Shown: one piece after another, positions 42,741-52,492 of the stretch
Position numbering within the stretch: position 1 is the first letter of the stretch
How the letters are laid out: every line of letters begins with the position of its first letter
DNA from: Bacteroidales bacterium
Lineage (GTDB): Bacteria; Bacteroidota; Bacteroidia; Bacteroidales; CG2-30-32-10
Direction of reading: 5' to 3'
Assembly: GCA_035353855.1 (NCBI GenBank)
Contig: DAOQAK010000020.1
Coordinates: 1-59,777, forward strand
DNA: 59,777 nucleotides
Translations under genes and position numbers: made by a program
The notes under the pieces: model-generated
Seen by the model: only the letters and a program-made list of their open reading frames with translations
What the model was told of the DNA's origin: nothing
The model's database searches: none

Positions 42741-45700
42741 ATGAATATTACTGCAAAAAACAGATTATTTTTAATTCCATTTCTTTTGCTTTTTACTTAT
42801 ACCTCTTTATTAGCACAAACTAAAGATACGAAGCAAAAAAGAAACATTACCTGGACAGGAACTAAATCATTTTTTATTAATGAAACTGATTCCGTTCATT
42901 ATCTAAGTTTTGATGGTGCTTCTTACATTAAGAATATACCCTGTTTCTCCGAAAAAATAAAGCTTTTTGATTATAATAATTATTCGGTTGAAATTACTGA
43001 TGCCAGTTATGAAGAATGTACTGCGGAAGAAATAAAATATCTTGATAATTCCTTATTTAAAAAAAATATAGAAGTATCCTCTTCTGTCAACTTCGAAAAA
43101 AAATCTCCATATCTCTGTATCTCATTTTTTCCTTTCAGAATAAATCAATCAACTGGAAAAACAGAAAAGCTTATTTCATTTAATTTAAATATTCATAAAA
43201 TACCAAATTCTTCAACTTTAAATGATAAAAAGAAAATATATACCAATTCATCAGTTCTGGCATCAGGAAATTGGTATAAGATAGCTGTAAACCAAAGCGG
43301 AATTTATATTTTAACCTATAACGATCTTGTTTCACTTGGGATTAATATTGGTTCTATAGATCCCAGAACTATTAAAATATATGGTAACGGCGGTGGAATT
43401 CTTCCTGAAAATAATTCTTCATTCAGGTATGACGACCTTGTTGAGAATCCAATTTTTATTTATGGAGAATCAGATGGAAGCTTTGATTTGAACGACTATA
43501 TACTCTTTTATGGTGATGCTCCTGTTCAGTGGAATTATAATACTATTGATAATAAATTTCATCATCAAACAAACTATTATAATGAGGTTACAACATACTT
43601 CCTTACTTCAGGCAGCAATAATGGAAAACGAATTTCATTACAAAGCTCATCTTCACTTACCGCGAATAAATTCATTACAAATTTTAATGATTATGCCTGT
43701 CATGAAAAAGATTCATTCAATTTAGTTTCTTCAGGTAAAGAATGGTATGGTGAACCATTCGACATACAGACATCCTACTCATTCAGTTTCAATTTTCCAA
43801 ATATCGATAATACAACTGTAGCAAATATCCAAACTGATATCGCCAGTAAATACACTTCGAGCAATTATTATTCAGTAGAATATTCAGGTAATTCATACAC
43901 CTCAATAATTTCGGGCGTTTCAGGAGAATATGTTTACGCTGCAACCAAAACAGAATCTGCAAATTTTTATCCTTCCGGCGATAATATAAATGTTACAATA
44001 AAAAAAACAACCTCAGGAGCAATAGGTTGGTTAAATTATATTGAATTAAATGTAATGAGACATTTAACTTTCTCCGGTTCACAATTAATATTCAGAAATG
44101 CTTCTAGTGTTGGGACAGGGAACATATCAGAGTTTACCATTGGTAATGCAAGTCCAGATTTAAAGATTTGGGATATAACTAATCCTATTAATGCAGTTGA
44201 ACAACAATACACACTTTCGGGAAGTAACGCACAATTTAAAATTGCTACTGATACATTAAAAGAATTTATAGCTTTTAACGGAGCTTTTTATTTAAAACCT
44301 ATTATTATAGGAAAAATTGAAAATCAAAACCTGCATGCTTTAGGTCAAGTAAATTATATAATAGTTACTCATCCTGATTTCATTTTAGAAGCAAATCGTC
44401 TTGCAAGTTTTCATTCTGATAATAATGGATTGACCTCAGTTGTTGTTACCCCAGCCCAGATATATAATGAATTTTCTTCAGGAAATCAAGATGTTTCAGC
44501 AATAAGAGATTTTGTAAAAATGTTTTATGACAGAGCATCTGGAGAAGATGAATCACCTAAATATTTATTATTATTCGGTGATGCATCCTACGATTATAAG
44601 AATAAAATTACTGATAACACTAATTATATCCCAACATTTGAATCAACTTTTGCTATAAGTTATTCCGACTCTTATGCTACTGATGATTTTTTTGGATTCC
44701 TCGACTACAATGAAGGTTCTTATGTAAACAGTTTGCTTGATATTGGCATTGGTCGCTTTCCAGTTAAAACAGAAGCGGAAGCGAGTACAATGGTCGATAA
44801 GGTAACAGAATACTATAAAATTTATGATCCTGGTACATCTTCTGAAGAATGCACTAGTTATTCATCATATAATCCCGGTGATTGGAAAAATACTATATGT
44901 TTTGTTGCTGATGATGAAGAAAATAATATGTTTTTAAATTATTCAGAAAATTATTCAAATTATATCGATACTACTTATAATAATTATAATATTGACAAAA
45001 TATACAGTGATGCTTACATACAGGAAACGGGCTCAGGTGGTCAGAGGTACCCGGATGTGAATGATGCAATTAACAAAAGGGTTGAGAAAGGAGCACTAAT
45101 AATTAATTATGTTGGACACGGAGGAGAAGTAGGCTGGGCACTTGAACGGATACTACAAACATCCGATATTCAGAACTGGAAAAATATCCATAACTTACCT
45201 TTATTTATCACAGCCACATGCGAATTTAGCAGGTTTGATGATCCAAAAAGAACTTCTGCTGGGGAAATGGTTATATTAAATTCACAGGGAGGAGGTATAG
45301 CACTATTAACAACCTCAAGAGTTGCATATGCTAATTCTAATGATGCATTAAACAGACAATTTTATAAAAATGCATTTAAAAAAATAAATGGGGAATACTC
45401 AACTTTAGGGGATTTAATAATGATTTCAAAAAATTATAACGGAAGCTATGTTGACACTCAAATTAAAAACTTTATTTTACTCGGCGATCCCGCTCTTACA
45501 CTTGCTTATCCGGGAAATAAAGTTATAACAACACAGGTAAATCAACATGATACGATGACTGTTATCGATACATTAAAAGCACTTTCAAAAGTTACTATTT
45601 CGGGAATCATTGCAGATAATACAGGACAAAAACTTACTAATTTTAACGGCATGGTTTATCCTACTGTCTTTGATAAAAAATCTGCAATAAAAACATTGGG

Positions 45701-46601
45701 AAATGATGCTTCAAGTAATGTTACTACTTTTTTAGTACAAAAAGGGATTTTATATAAAGGCAAAGTTAGTGTAACTAATGGCAATTTTACTTTTTCATTT
45801 ATTGTCCCTAAAGATATAGCATACAATTATGGCGAAGGTCGTATAAGTTATTATGCAAGCAATGGAGCTATTGATGCTAATGGATATTATGAAAATCCAT
45901 TTTTCATTATTGGGGGATCCGATACAAACTCTGTTAAAGATAATGCAGGTCCGGAAATTAAACTATATTTAAATGATTCAAATTTTGTAAATGGAGGATT
46001 GACCAACGGAAACCCATTCATATTAGCATATTTAAAAGATACAAATGGGATTAACACTGTTGGAAATGGCATTGGACATGATATTGTCGCCATTGTTGAC
46101 GCCAACTCAAGCGACCCTATAATACTTAATGACTATTACGAAGCTGATTTGAACAGTTATCAGAAAGGCAGTATACGTTATCCGCTTGATGATTTATCAA
46201 ATGGCACACATACATTAAATTTGAAAGTTTGGGATATTTACAATAATTCTTCTGAAGCATCAATAGAGTTTGTTGTTTCGCCATCTGCAGATCTGGCATT
46301 ATACCATGTTTTAAATTACCCAAATCCTTTTACAACAAGTACTGATTTTTATTTTGAACATAACTATCCATGTTGTAATCTTGATGTACAAATTCAGATT
46401 TTTACCGTATCGGGAAGACTTATAAAAACAATTCACCAGGAAGTTTTAACAAATGGATACAGGGCTGAACCTATTACCTGGGACGGACTTGATGATTACG
46501 GCGACGTTATTGGAAAAGGTGTCTATATTTATAAGTTAAAAATAAGAAACAGCGATAATAAAACTGCTGAAAAAACTGAAAAATTGGTAATCCTGCGGTA
46601 A
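42741..46601 (+). CDS. porU: PorU-type T9SS sortase, C25 peptidase (copy 1)
   Basis: This 1286-residue exported protein cleaves and processes T9SS cargo at the outer surface. It has a signal peptide (cleavage near SLLAQT), an N-terminal beta domain with GNWYKIAVNQSGIYILTYND, and the gingipain-type domain with His793 (NYVGHGGEVGW) and Cys827 (ITATCEFSRFDDP). It ends with a sorting-like domain (LNYPNPFTTSTDFYFEH..VYIYKLKIRN). The catalytic pair is intact. A second gene of the same build follows after 42 bases. Confidence 0.9.
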   Translation: MNITAKNRLFLIPFLLLFTYTSLLAQTKDTKQKRNITWTGTKSFFINETDSVHYLSFDGASYIKNIPCFSEKIKLFDYNNYSVEITDASYEECTAEEIKYLDNSLFKKNIEVSSSVNFEKKSPYLCISFFPFRINQSTGKTEKLISFNLNIHKIPNSSTLNDKKKIYTNSSVLASGNWYKIAVNQSGIYILTYNDLVSLGINIGSIDPRTIKIYGNGGGILPENNSSFRYDDLVENPIFIYGESDGSFDLNDYILFYGDAPVQWNYNTIDNKFHHQTNYYNEVTTYFLTSGSNNGKRISLQSSSSLTANKFITNFNDYACHEKDSFNLVSSGKEWYGEPFDIQTSYSFSFNFPNIDNTTVANIQTDIASKYTSSNYYSVEYSGNSYTSIISGVSGEYVYAATKTESANFYPSGDNINVTIKKTTSGAIGWLNYIELNVMRHLTFSGSQLIFRNASSVGTGNISEFTIGNASPDLKIWDITNPINAVEQQYTLSGSNAQFKIATDTLKEFIAFNGAFYLKPIIIGKIENQNLHALGQVNYIIVTHPDFILEANRLASFHSDNNGLTSVVVTPAQIYNEFSSGNQDVSAIRDFVKMFYDRASGEDESPKYLLLFGDASYDYKNKITDNTNYIPTFESTFAISYSDSYATDDFFGFLDYNEGSYVNSLLDIGIGRFPVKTEAEASTMVDKVTEYYKIYDPGTSSEECTSYSSYNPGDWKNTICFVADDEENNMFLNYSENYSNYIDTTYNNYNIDKIYSDAYIQETGSGGQRYPDVNDAINKRVEKGALIINYVGHGGEVGWALERILQTSDIQNWKNIHNLPLFITATCEFSRFDDPKRTSAGEMVILNSQGGGIALLTTSRVAYANSNDALNRQFYKNAFKKINGEYSTLGDLIMISKNYNGSYVDTQIKNFILLGDPALTLAYPGNKVITTQVNQHDTMTVIDTLKALSKVTISGIIADNTGQKLTNFNGMVYPTVFDKKSAIKTLGNDASSNVTTFLVQKGILYKGKVSVTNGNFTFSFIVPKDIAYNYGEGRISYYASNGAIDANGYYENPFFIIGGSDTNSVKDNAGPEIKLYLNDSNFVNGGLTNGNPFILAYLKDTNGINTVGNGIGHDIVAIVDANSSDPIILNDYYEADLNSYQKGSIRYPLDDLSNGTHTLNLKVWDIYNNSSEASIEFVVSPSADLALYHVLNYPNPFTTSTDFYFEHNYPCCNLDVQIQIFTVSGRLIKTIHQEVLTNGYRAEPITWDGLDDYGDVIGKGVYIYKLKIRNSDNKTAEKTEKLVILR

Positions 46602-46620
46602 TTTATATTATCTTTTTTCT

Positions 46621-46628
46621 TATATTTG
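46621..46628 (+). promoter_or_regulatory. Promoter -7 box between the two porU genes
   Basis: TATATTTG matches TAnnTTTG, 16 bases before the second porU ATG. The second copy can thus be expressed on its own. Confidence 0.55.
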
Positions 46629-46643
46629 TATAATTAATTTTCT

Positions 46644-49600
46644 ATGAATAGACTGTTTCTATCTGTTTTTATTTTATTTTCACTTTCATCATTTTCACAG
46701 AAGTGTATTTTACCTGTTTCCATTTCATGGGAAAACCCTGTTGATAATTATAATTCCTCATCTGATAATAAGGTAATCTATTTTTCCAATGCAAAATATT
46801 ACGATAATAATTCATTGCCTTTTTTTGAAAATAATATTCCTCTTCAGTCAACTGAAATAATTAATAATGCAAATATTGAAGAACCTGTTTTTATTACCCC
46901 TTCAGAAGAAGAATTAAATATTCTATCAACTAATAAAATAATTATTTCAAATGAAAATATCCTGATAAATACCCGTTATGAAATTGCAGCAAAAAAGCGT
47001 TCAGGGATTTTATCTTTTATTCCTTTCCGGAAAAATGTTACAACAGGAAAAATTGAAAAACTTAAAAGCGCTGATATTATTTTTGAAAAAACACCTGTAT
47101 TAAATTCTACAAAACAAAAACATAGTTATGCAGAAAACTCTCTCCTGTCAACGGGTACATGGTATAAGCTAAAAGTTAAAGAGGAAGGTGTTTATAAAAT
47201 AACATACAACGACCTTATACAGCAAGGGATTGATGTATCATCAATAAACCCTTTAAATATAAGGATTTTTGGAAATGGCGGAGGAATGCTTACTGAAGCA
47301 AACTGGGAAAGTAATTTCGATGACCTTATTGAAAATGCAATTTATGTTGAAGGTGAAAGCGATGGTGTTTTTAATGCCAATGATTATATTCTTTTTTATG
47401 GACAGGCTGCAACAAAAGTTAATTATGACACTCTTAAAAATATTTTTTACCATGTAAATAATATTTACTCTGATTACACATATTATTTTATCAATTTTAA
47501 TTCACAACCCGGTAAACGAATTGCTACACAGGCTTCTGAGACAAGCACCCCCAATTACATAATTACAAAATTCAATGATTTTTATTACCACGAAAAAGAT
47601 TCAATAAATATTTTAAAATCAGGAAAAGAGTGGTATGGCGAATACTTTGATGGCATTTCTGAAAAAAATATAACCTTTAAAATTCCTAATATTGATATAT
47701 CTACACCGGCAATTTTAAAATTGAATATTGCTGCAAGAAATTCAAACGACACATCTATTATTGAATTTTCAACCGATAATAAAAATAAATCTTTTACCAT
47801 TCAGCCTATCCCTGCAGGGTTTACAGCTGATTATGCTATAATTGGTGAAGATTCATTAAGCTTTCCGCCTAATGATGAAAATATAAATGTAAATATTAAA
47901 AACACTACAGCAGGAGCTGTAGCATGGTTAAATTTTATTGAAATTAATGCTGTACGTAATTTAATATTTTCATCACCGCAAATGTTATTCAGAAATACAT
48001 CTTGTATTGGTACAGGCAAAATAACAGAATTCAAATTGGCAAATGTTTCACCTGATATAAAAATATGGGATATTACAGATCCTTTTAATATTAGCAACCA
48101 GGAATTTTCCATAAATGCTGCTACCGCTAGCTTTAGTTTAGCAACTGATTCACTTAAACAATTTATAGCTTTTGATTACACAAATTTTTATAAGTCCGAA
48201 TTTATTGGCAAAGTCGAAAATCAAAATATTCACGGAAGTACCACTCCTGATATGGTAATAGTTACCAACCCGCTTTTTAAAACACAGGCGCAACGTATTG
48301 CAAATATTCATGAAACGCTTGATAATTTTAATGTTGCTATTTATACTCCTGAAGAAATATATAATGAATTCTCATCCGGCTCCCCTGATATTACCGCTAT
48401 ACGTAATATGATGCGAATGTTTTATGACCGTTCAGATGCAACAAATGATTATCATAAATATTTACTATTATTTGGCGATGCCTCGTATGATTACAAAGGA
48501 ATATTACCCGGCAATACGAACTTTGTTCCCACTTATCAATCTCATAGCTCTTTGGTACTTGTTACATCATATTTAACTGACGATTATTATGGAGTACTTG
48601 ACAGCACTGAAGGATATTATTCAAATGGCTCACTTGATATTGGAATAGGAAGGTTTCCTGTAAAAACAATAGAAGAAGCGCAAGGAGTAGTTAATAAAAT
48701 TGAAGCTTATCTATCAAAAAACGATACTTATACTGAAACCAACGGGTGCAACACATACACCCAGGAAAATTCAGGCGACTGGAGAAATATTTCTTGTTTT
48801 ATTGCCGATGATGAAGATAATGACTTACATATCGATCATGCAGAAACAATAGCAAAATACGTAGATACAACGTATAATAATAATAATGTTTATAAAATTT
48901 ACCTTGATGCATATAAACAATTCGATAATTCCTATCCCGATGTAAACAAAGCCATAGATGAACAATTACAGAGAGGCTGCCTGCTTTTAAACTATACAGG
49001 ACATGGAGGTGAAACAGGTTTGGCAGGAGAAGGAATTGTTCAAATATCTGATATTCTTAAATGGTCAAACATCAATAATATGCCAGCTTTTATAACGGCA
49101 TCATGTGAGTTCAGCCGTTTCGATGACCCATCAAGAACATCGGCGGGAGAACTGGTTTTACTTAACCCTCATGGAGGAGGAATCGCTTTATTCACTACCA
49201 CACGTATCGCGTTTGCATATTCAAACCTGAATTTTAATAAAAGTTTTTGTAAAAATGTTTTCTTAAAAGACAGTATTAATGGATATCCAAGATTAGGTGA
49301 TATACTTTCAAAATGTAAAAATGAAAACGGATGCATCATCAATATACGGCATATTGTTTTGCTTGGCGACCCTGCGTTAAGATTATCATACCCGGAAAAT
49401 ACGGTAGTTACAACCCACATCAATAATCATGAAATACAAACTGTACCTGATACGCTTATTCCTTTAAAACAATATACAATTAAAGGAATCATACAGGATG
49501 CGGGCGGAAATAAATTATCTAACTTTAACGGTTTAATTTATCCTACCGTATATGATAGTAAAATCTGGAATACAACATTAGCTAATGATGCAACGAGCAT

Positions 49601-50477
49601 TCCCTATTTATTTAACACCCAGGAAAAAATTATTTTCAAAGGGAAAACATCTGTAATAAATGGCGATTTCGAATTTTCATTTGTGGTTCCCAAAGATTTA
49701 AATATTGATTATGGTCAGGCAAGAATAAGTTACTACGCAAAAAATGAATACACTGATGCTAACGGTTATTACGAAGGTTCTGACTTTATGATTGGAGGAA
49801 TAGAATCCACGACAACAAACGATGATAAAGGTCCTGATATAAAACTTTATATTAATGATACTACTTTTATTTCAGGAGGGACTACAGATGCAAACCCTAT
49901 ATTTATTGCGTATCTTGAAGACACTACAGGCATTCAATGCACCGGGTATGAATTGGGTCATGATATGGTTGCTACACTTGATGATTCTGTAAAATATATT
50001 TTAAATGATTACTATACTCCTGAAATGAATACTTATAAAAAGGGTATAATTAATTTTCCTTTTACTTCTTTATCTGAAGGCATACATACAATAAATTTAA
50101 AAGCCTGGGATATAGCTAATAATTCTTCCAGTACTACTATTCCTTTTATTGTTACAAAACCGGGCAATCTTTCATTCAAAAATTTATTTAACTTCCCCAA
50201 TCCTTTTAATGAAAGTACTTGTTTTTATTTTGAACATAATCAGCCATGCTGCGATATAGATGTTGAAATAGAAATTTTTAACATTACCGGACTTCTTGTA
50301 AAGGAAATTAAACAAACCATTTTAACATCCGGAAATAATTTTAACACTTTATGCTGGGATGGATGTGATAATGCTGGAAATCGCTTAAACAGCGGTGTTT
50401 ACCTATACAGAATAAAAGTTATTTCAGGAAATGACTCATGGCTTGAAAGCACAAACAGGCTTATTATTTTAAGGTAA
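46644..50477 (+). CDS. PorU-type T9SS sortase, C25 peptidase (copy 2)
   Basis: This 1277-residue paralog of the preceding protein keeps the same order: signal peptide (SSFSQK), GTWYKLKVKEEGVYKITYND, C25 domain with His787 (NYTGHGGETGL) and Cys821 (ITASCEFSRFDDP), then FNFPNPFNESTCFYFEH and a final VYLYRIKVIS. The two proteins align along their whole length but have diverged considerably outside the motifs, so the duplication is not recent. It lies directly before porV, the position usual for PorU, so this may be the functional orthologue and copy 1 a specialised one, or the reverse. Confidence 0.88.
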   Translation: MNRLFLSVFILFSLSSFSQKCILPVSISWENPVDNYNSSSDNKVIYFSNAKYYDNNSLPFFENNIPLQSTEIINNANIEEPVFITPSEEELNILSTNKIIISNENILINTRYEIAAKKRSGILSFIPFRKNVTTGKIEKLKSADIIFEKTPVLNSTKQKHSYAENSLLSTGTWYKLKVKEEGVYKITYNDLIQQGIDVSSINPLNIRIFGNGGGMLTEANWESNFDDLIENAIYVEGESDGVFNANDYILFYGQAATKVNYDTLKNIFYHVNNIYSDYTYYFINFNSQPGKRIATQASETSTPNYIITKFNDFYYHEKDSINILKSGKEWYGEYFDGISEKNITFKIPNIDISTPAILKLNIAARNSNDTSIIEFSTDNKNKSFTIQPIPAGFTADYAIIGEDSLSFPPNDENINVNIKNTTAGAVAWLNFIEINAVRNLIFSSPQMLFRNTSCIGTGKITEFKLANVSPDIKIWDITDPFNISNQEFSINAATASFSLATDSLKQFIAFDYTNFYKSEFIGKVENQNIHGSTTPDMVIVTNPLFKTQAQRIANIHETLDNFNVAIYTPEEIYNEFSSGSPDITAIRNMMRMFYDRSDATNDYHKYLLLFGDASYDYKGILPGNTNFVPTYQSHSSLVLVTSYLTDDYYGVLDSTEGYYSNGSLDIGIGRFPVKTIEEAQGVVNKIEAYLSKNDTYTETNGCNTYTQENSGDWRNISCFIADDEDNDLHIDHAETIAKYVDTTYNNNNVYKIYLDAYKQFDNSYPDVNKAIDEQLQRGCLLLNYTGHGGETGLAGEGIVQISDILKWSNINNMPAFITASCEFSRFDDPSRTSAGELVLLNPHGGGIALFTTTRIAFAYSNLNFNKSFCKNVFLKDSINGYPRLGDILSKCKNENGCIINIRHIVLLGDPALRLSYPENTVVTTHINNHEIQTVPDTLIPLKQYTIKGIIQDAGGNKLSNFNGLIYPTVYDSKIWNTTLANDATSIPYLFNTQEKIIFKGKTSVINGDFEFSFVVPKDLNIDYGQARISYYAKNEYTDANGYYEGSDFMIGGIESTTTNDDKGPDIKLYINDTTFISGGTTDANPIFIAYLEDTTGIQCTGYELGHDMVATLDDSVKYILNDYYTPEMNTYKKGIINFPFTSLSEGIHTINLKAWDIANNSSSTTIPFIVTKPGNLSFKNLFNFPNPFNESTCFYFEHNQPCCDIDVEIEIFNITGLLVKEIKQTILTSGNNFNTLCWDGCDNAGNRLNSGVYLYRIKVISGNDSWLESTNRLIILR

Positions 50478-50501
50478 ACAATAAGTATAAATATTTTTCG
50501 T

Positions 50502-50509
50502 TACATTTG
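50502..50509 (+). promoter_or_regulatory. Promoter -7 box of porV
   Basis: TACATTTG matches TAnnTTTG, 22 bases before the porV ATG. Confidence 0.55.
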
Positions 50510-50530
50510 CATACTTAATTAATTTTCGAT

Positions 50531-51769
50531 ATGAAAAAAGTTTTTTTATACCCGACAATTATCTTGAACATTGGGTTATTTTTAATTTCAATTAGTGTTA
50601 TTTCTCAGAATTCTTCAACTAGTAATGTTTTTCAGTATTCCAACAAAGACCTGAATACTATAACAACAGCAGTTCCTTTTTTAATGATTGCTCCTGATGC
50701 CAGAGCCGGAGCTTTAGGTGATGCCGGTGTTGCATCTACTCCTGATGCCAATTCATTGCATTGGAATCCTGCAAAATATGCTTTCATTGAAAAAAACATG
50801 GGATTCTCTGTTTCATACAGCCCATGGTTAAGAGCTTTAGTCAATGATATTAACCTGGCTTATCTTACAGGCTATAAAAAATTTGGTAAAGACCAGGCAA
50901 TAGCAGCTTCTCTTTTATATTTCTCATTAGGCGACATTACATTCACTGATATTAATGGTACCAATATAGGTCAATTCAGACCCAGTGAATATGCTTTTGA
51001 TGTTTGTTATGCCAGAAAATTTTCAGAAGTAATATCTGGAAGTGTAGCTCTTCGTTATATACACTCAAATCTTACTGGTGGCAATTTTGTTGGCGGAGCT
51101 GAATCACACCCGGGAAATTCAATAGCTACTGATATTTCCGCATTTTATCAAAAAGATTTGGAATTTGGAAAAACTCCTGCAAAACTTGGAGTTGGCATTA
51201 ATATTTCCAATATAGGTCAAAAAATTTCTTATACTGAAACTACTGAAAGAGATTTTATTCCAATGAACTTACGAATTGGTCCATCATTAACTGTCGATAT
51301 TGATGAATATAATCAAATAGCTTTTTTACTTGATATTAACAAACTACTCGTTCCAACTACTCCTGTATACGAAACGGATTCTAATGGACTTCCTGTTACT
51401 GATGCATATGGGAATAATATTATACTCGCAGGCAAAGATCCAAATGTTTCGGTTGTAAGTGGATTATTCCAGTCCTTTGGTGATGCTCCGGGAGGATTCA
51501 AAGAAGAGATCCGTGAATTCACAATTTCAACCGGTGTAGAATATTGGTACGACAAACAATTTGCTATTCGCGGTGGTCTTTTTTATGAAGATAAAACAAA
51601 AGGTAACCGTAAATATTTCACACTTGGCGCAGGTTTAAAATATAATGTTTTTGGGCTTGACTTTGCATATCTTATTCCTATTGAACAACGCAATCCGTTA
51701 GAAAACACTTTGCGATTTACATTATTATTCGATTTCGACGCGTTTAAAGAACAAAACAAAACCGAATAA
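50531..51769 (+). CDS. porV: T9SS outer-membrane protein PorV
   Basis: This 412-residue FadL-like barrel shuttles cargo from the Sov translocon to PorU. Seen are the signal peptide (near VISQNS), AVPFLMIAPDARAGALGDAG, SLHWNPAKYAF and a strand-rich barrel ending in RFTLLFDFDAF, all typical of PorV/LptO. It follows the two PorU genes. Its stop overlaps the ispF start by one base. Confidence 0.93.
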   Translation: MKKVFLYPTIILNIGLFLISISVISQNSSTSNVFQYSNKDLNTITTAVPFLMIAPDARAGALGDAGVASTPDANSLHWNPAKYAFIEKNMGFSVSYSPWLRALVNDINLAYLTGYKKFGKDQAIAASLLYFSLGDITFTDINGTNIGQFRPSEYAFDVCYARKFSEVISGSVALRYIHSNLTGGNFVGGAESHPGNSIATDISAFYQKDLEFGKTPAKLGVGINISNIGQKISYTETTERDFIPMNLRIGPSLTVDIDEYNQIAFLLDINKLLVPTTPVYETDSNGLPVTDAYGNNIILAGKDPNVSVVSGLFQSFGDAPGGFKEEIREFTISTGVEYWYDKQFAIRGGLFYEDKTKGNRKYFTLGAGLKYNVFGLDFAYLIPIEQRNPLENTLRFTLLFDFDAFKEQNKTE

Positions 51770-52242
51770 TGAAACCCCGCATCGGCTTTGGTTTCGATGT
51801 TCACCAATTAACTGAAAACCGCGATTTTTTTCTTGGCGGAATAAAAATTCCTCACACTAAAGGGGCATTAGGTCATTCCGATGCTGATGCGCTAATACAT
51901 GCAGTTTGTGATGCCTTGCTTGGCGCTGCAAATCTTGGAGACATAGGAAAACACTTTCCCGACACTTCTGCAAAATATAAAAATATCGACAGTAAAATTC
52001 TGCTGAAAGAAGTTGTAAAATTATTAGAAGAAAAAAAATATTCTATCGGAAATATTGATATTACAGTGTGTTTACAAAAACCAAAAATTGCTCAATACAT
52101 TTCTGAAATGAAAAAAACTATGGCTGATGTAATGCAAATAACTGAAGCAGATTTATCAATAAAAGCCACAACAACCGAAAAGCTTGGATTTACGGGCAGG
52201 GAAGAAGGTATTGCTGTATATGCTGTTGCTATAATTTTCTAA
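51769..52242 (+). CDS. ispF: 2-C-methyl-D-erythritol 2,4-cyclodiphosphate synthase
   Basis: This 157-residue zinc enzyme forms MEcPP in the MEP isoprenoid pathway. The zinc and substrate motifs are intact: GFGFDVHQL, HSDADALIHAVCDALLGA and DIGKHFPD, with KATTTEKLGFTGREEGIA at the end. Coupling to porV (TAATG overlap) is a known neighbour pattern in Bacteroidota. Confidence 0.97.
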   Translation: MKPRIGFGFDVHQLTENRDFFLGGIKIPHTKGALGHSDADALIHAVCDALLGAANLGDIGKHFPDTSAKYKNIDSKILLKEVVKLLEEKKYSIGNIDITVCLQKPKIAQYISEMKKTMADVMQITEADLSIKATTTEKLGFTGREEGIAVYAVAIIF

Positions 52243-52262
52243 CTTATACCGATCCGTAACAG

Positions 52263-52276
52263 GTCGCCGCGGCGAC
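52263..52276. repeat. 14-bp GC-only core palindrome
   Basis: GTCGCCGCGGCGAC is a perfect palindrome in an AT-rich spacer, 20 bases after ispF. It could be a REP-like unit or protein-binding site; no T-run follows, so it is not a terminator. Confidence 0.5.
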
Positions 52277-52312
52277 TACAAAAATAATTTTCCAACAAGC
52301 GTTACTATCGGC

Positions 52313-52358
52313 ATAACTCGTTCTAATAATTTTTTCAAAATGGATAAGAACGAGTATA
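52313..52358. repeat. Inverted-repeat element, copy 1 (ACTCGTTCT...AGAACGAGT)
   Basis: ATAACTCGTTCTAA pairs with ATAAGAACGAGTAT around a loop of about 22 bases. The same arms with a different loop recur at 55306-55357. It lies between ispF and the sensor kinase gene. Confidence 0.75.
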
Positions 52359-52458
52359 TAACATATCTTAATAACCTTATTGCTTTTTAAAAACAGCCTA
52401 ATCTTCTATAAAAAAGCATTAATCATCTATTTTATTTCAACATATCTTTTAAATAATA

Positions 52459-52466
52459 TAAATTTG
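52459..52466 (+). promoter_or_regulatory. Promoter -7 box of the sensor kinase gene
   Basis: TAAATTTG matches TAnnTTTG, 27 bases before the ATG at 52493. Confidence 0.55.
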
Positions 52467-52492
52467 TATTTATTGCAGGTTATTGGTATTAA

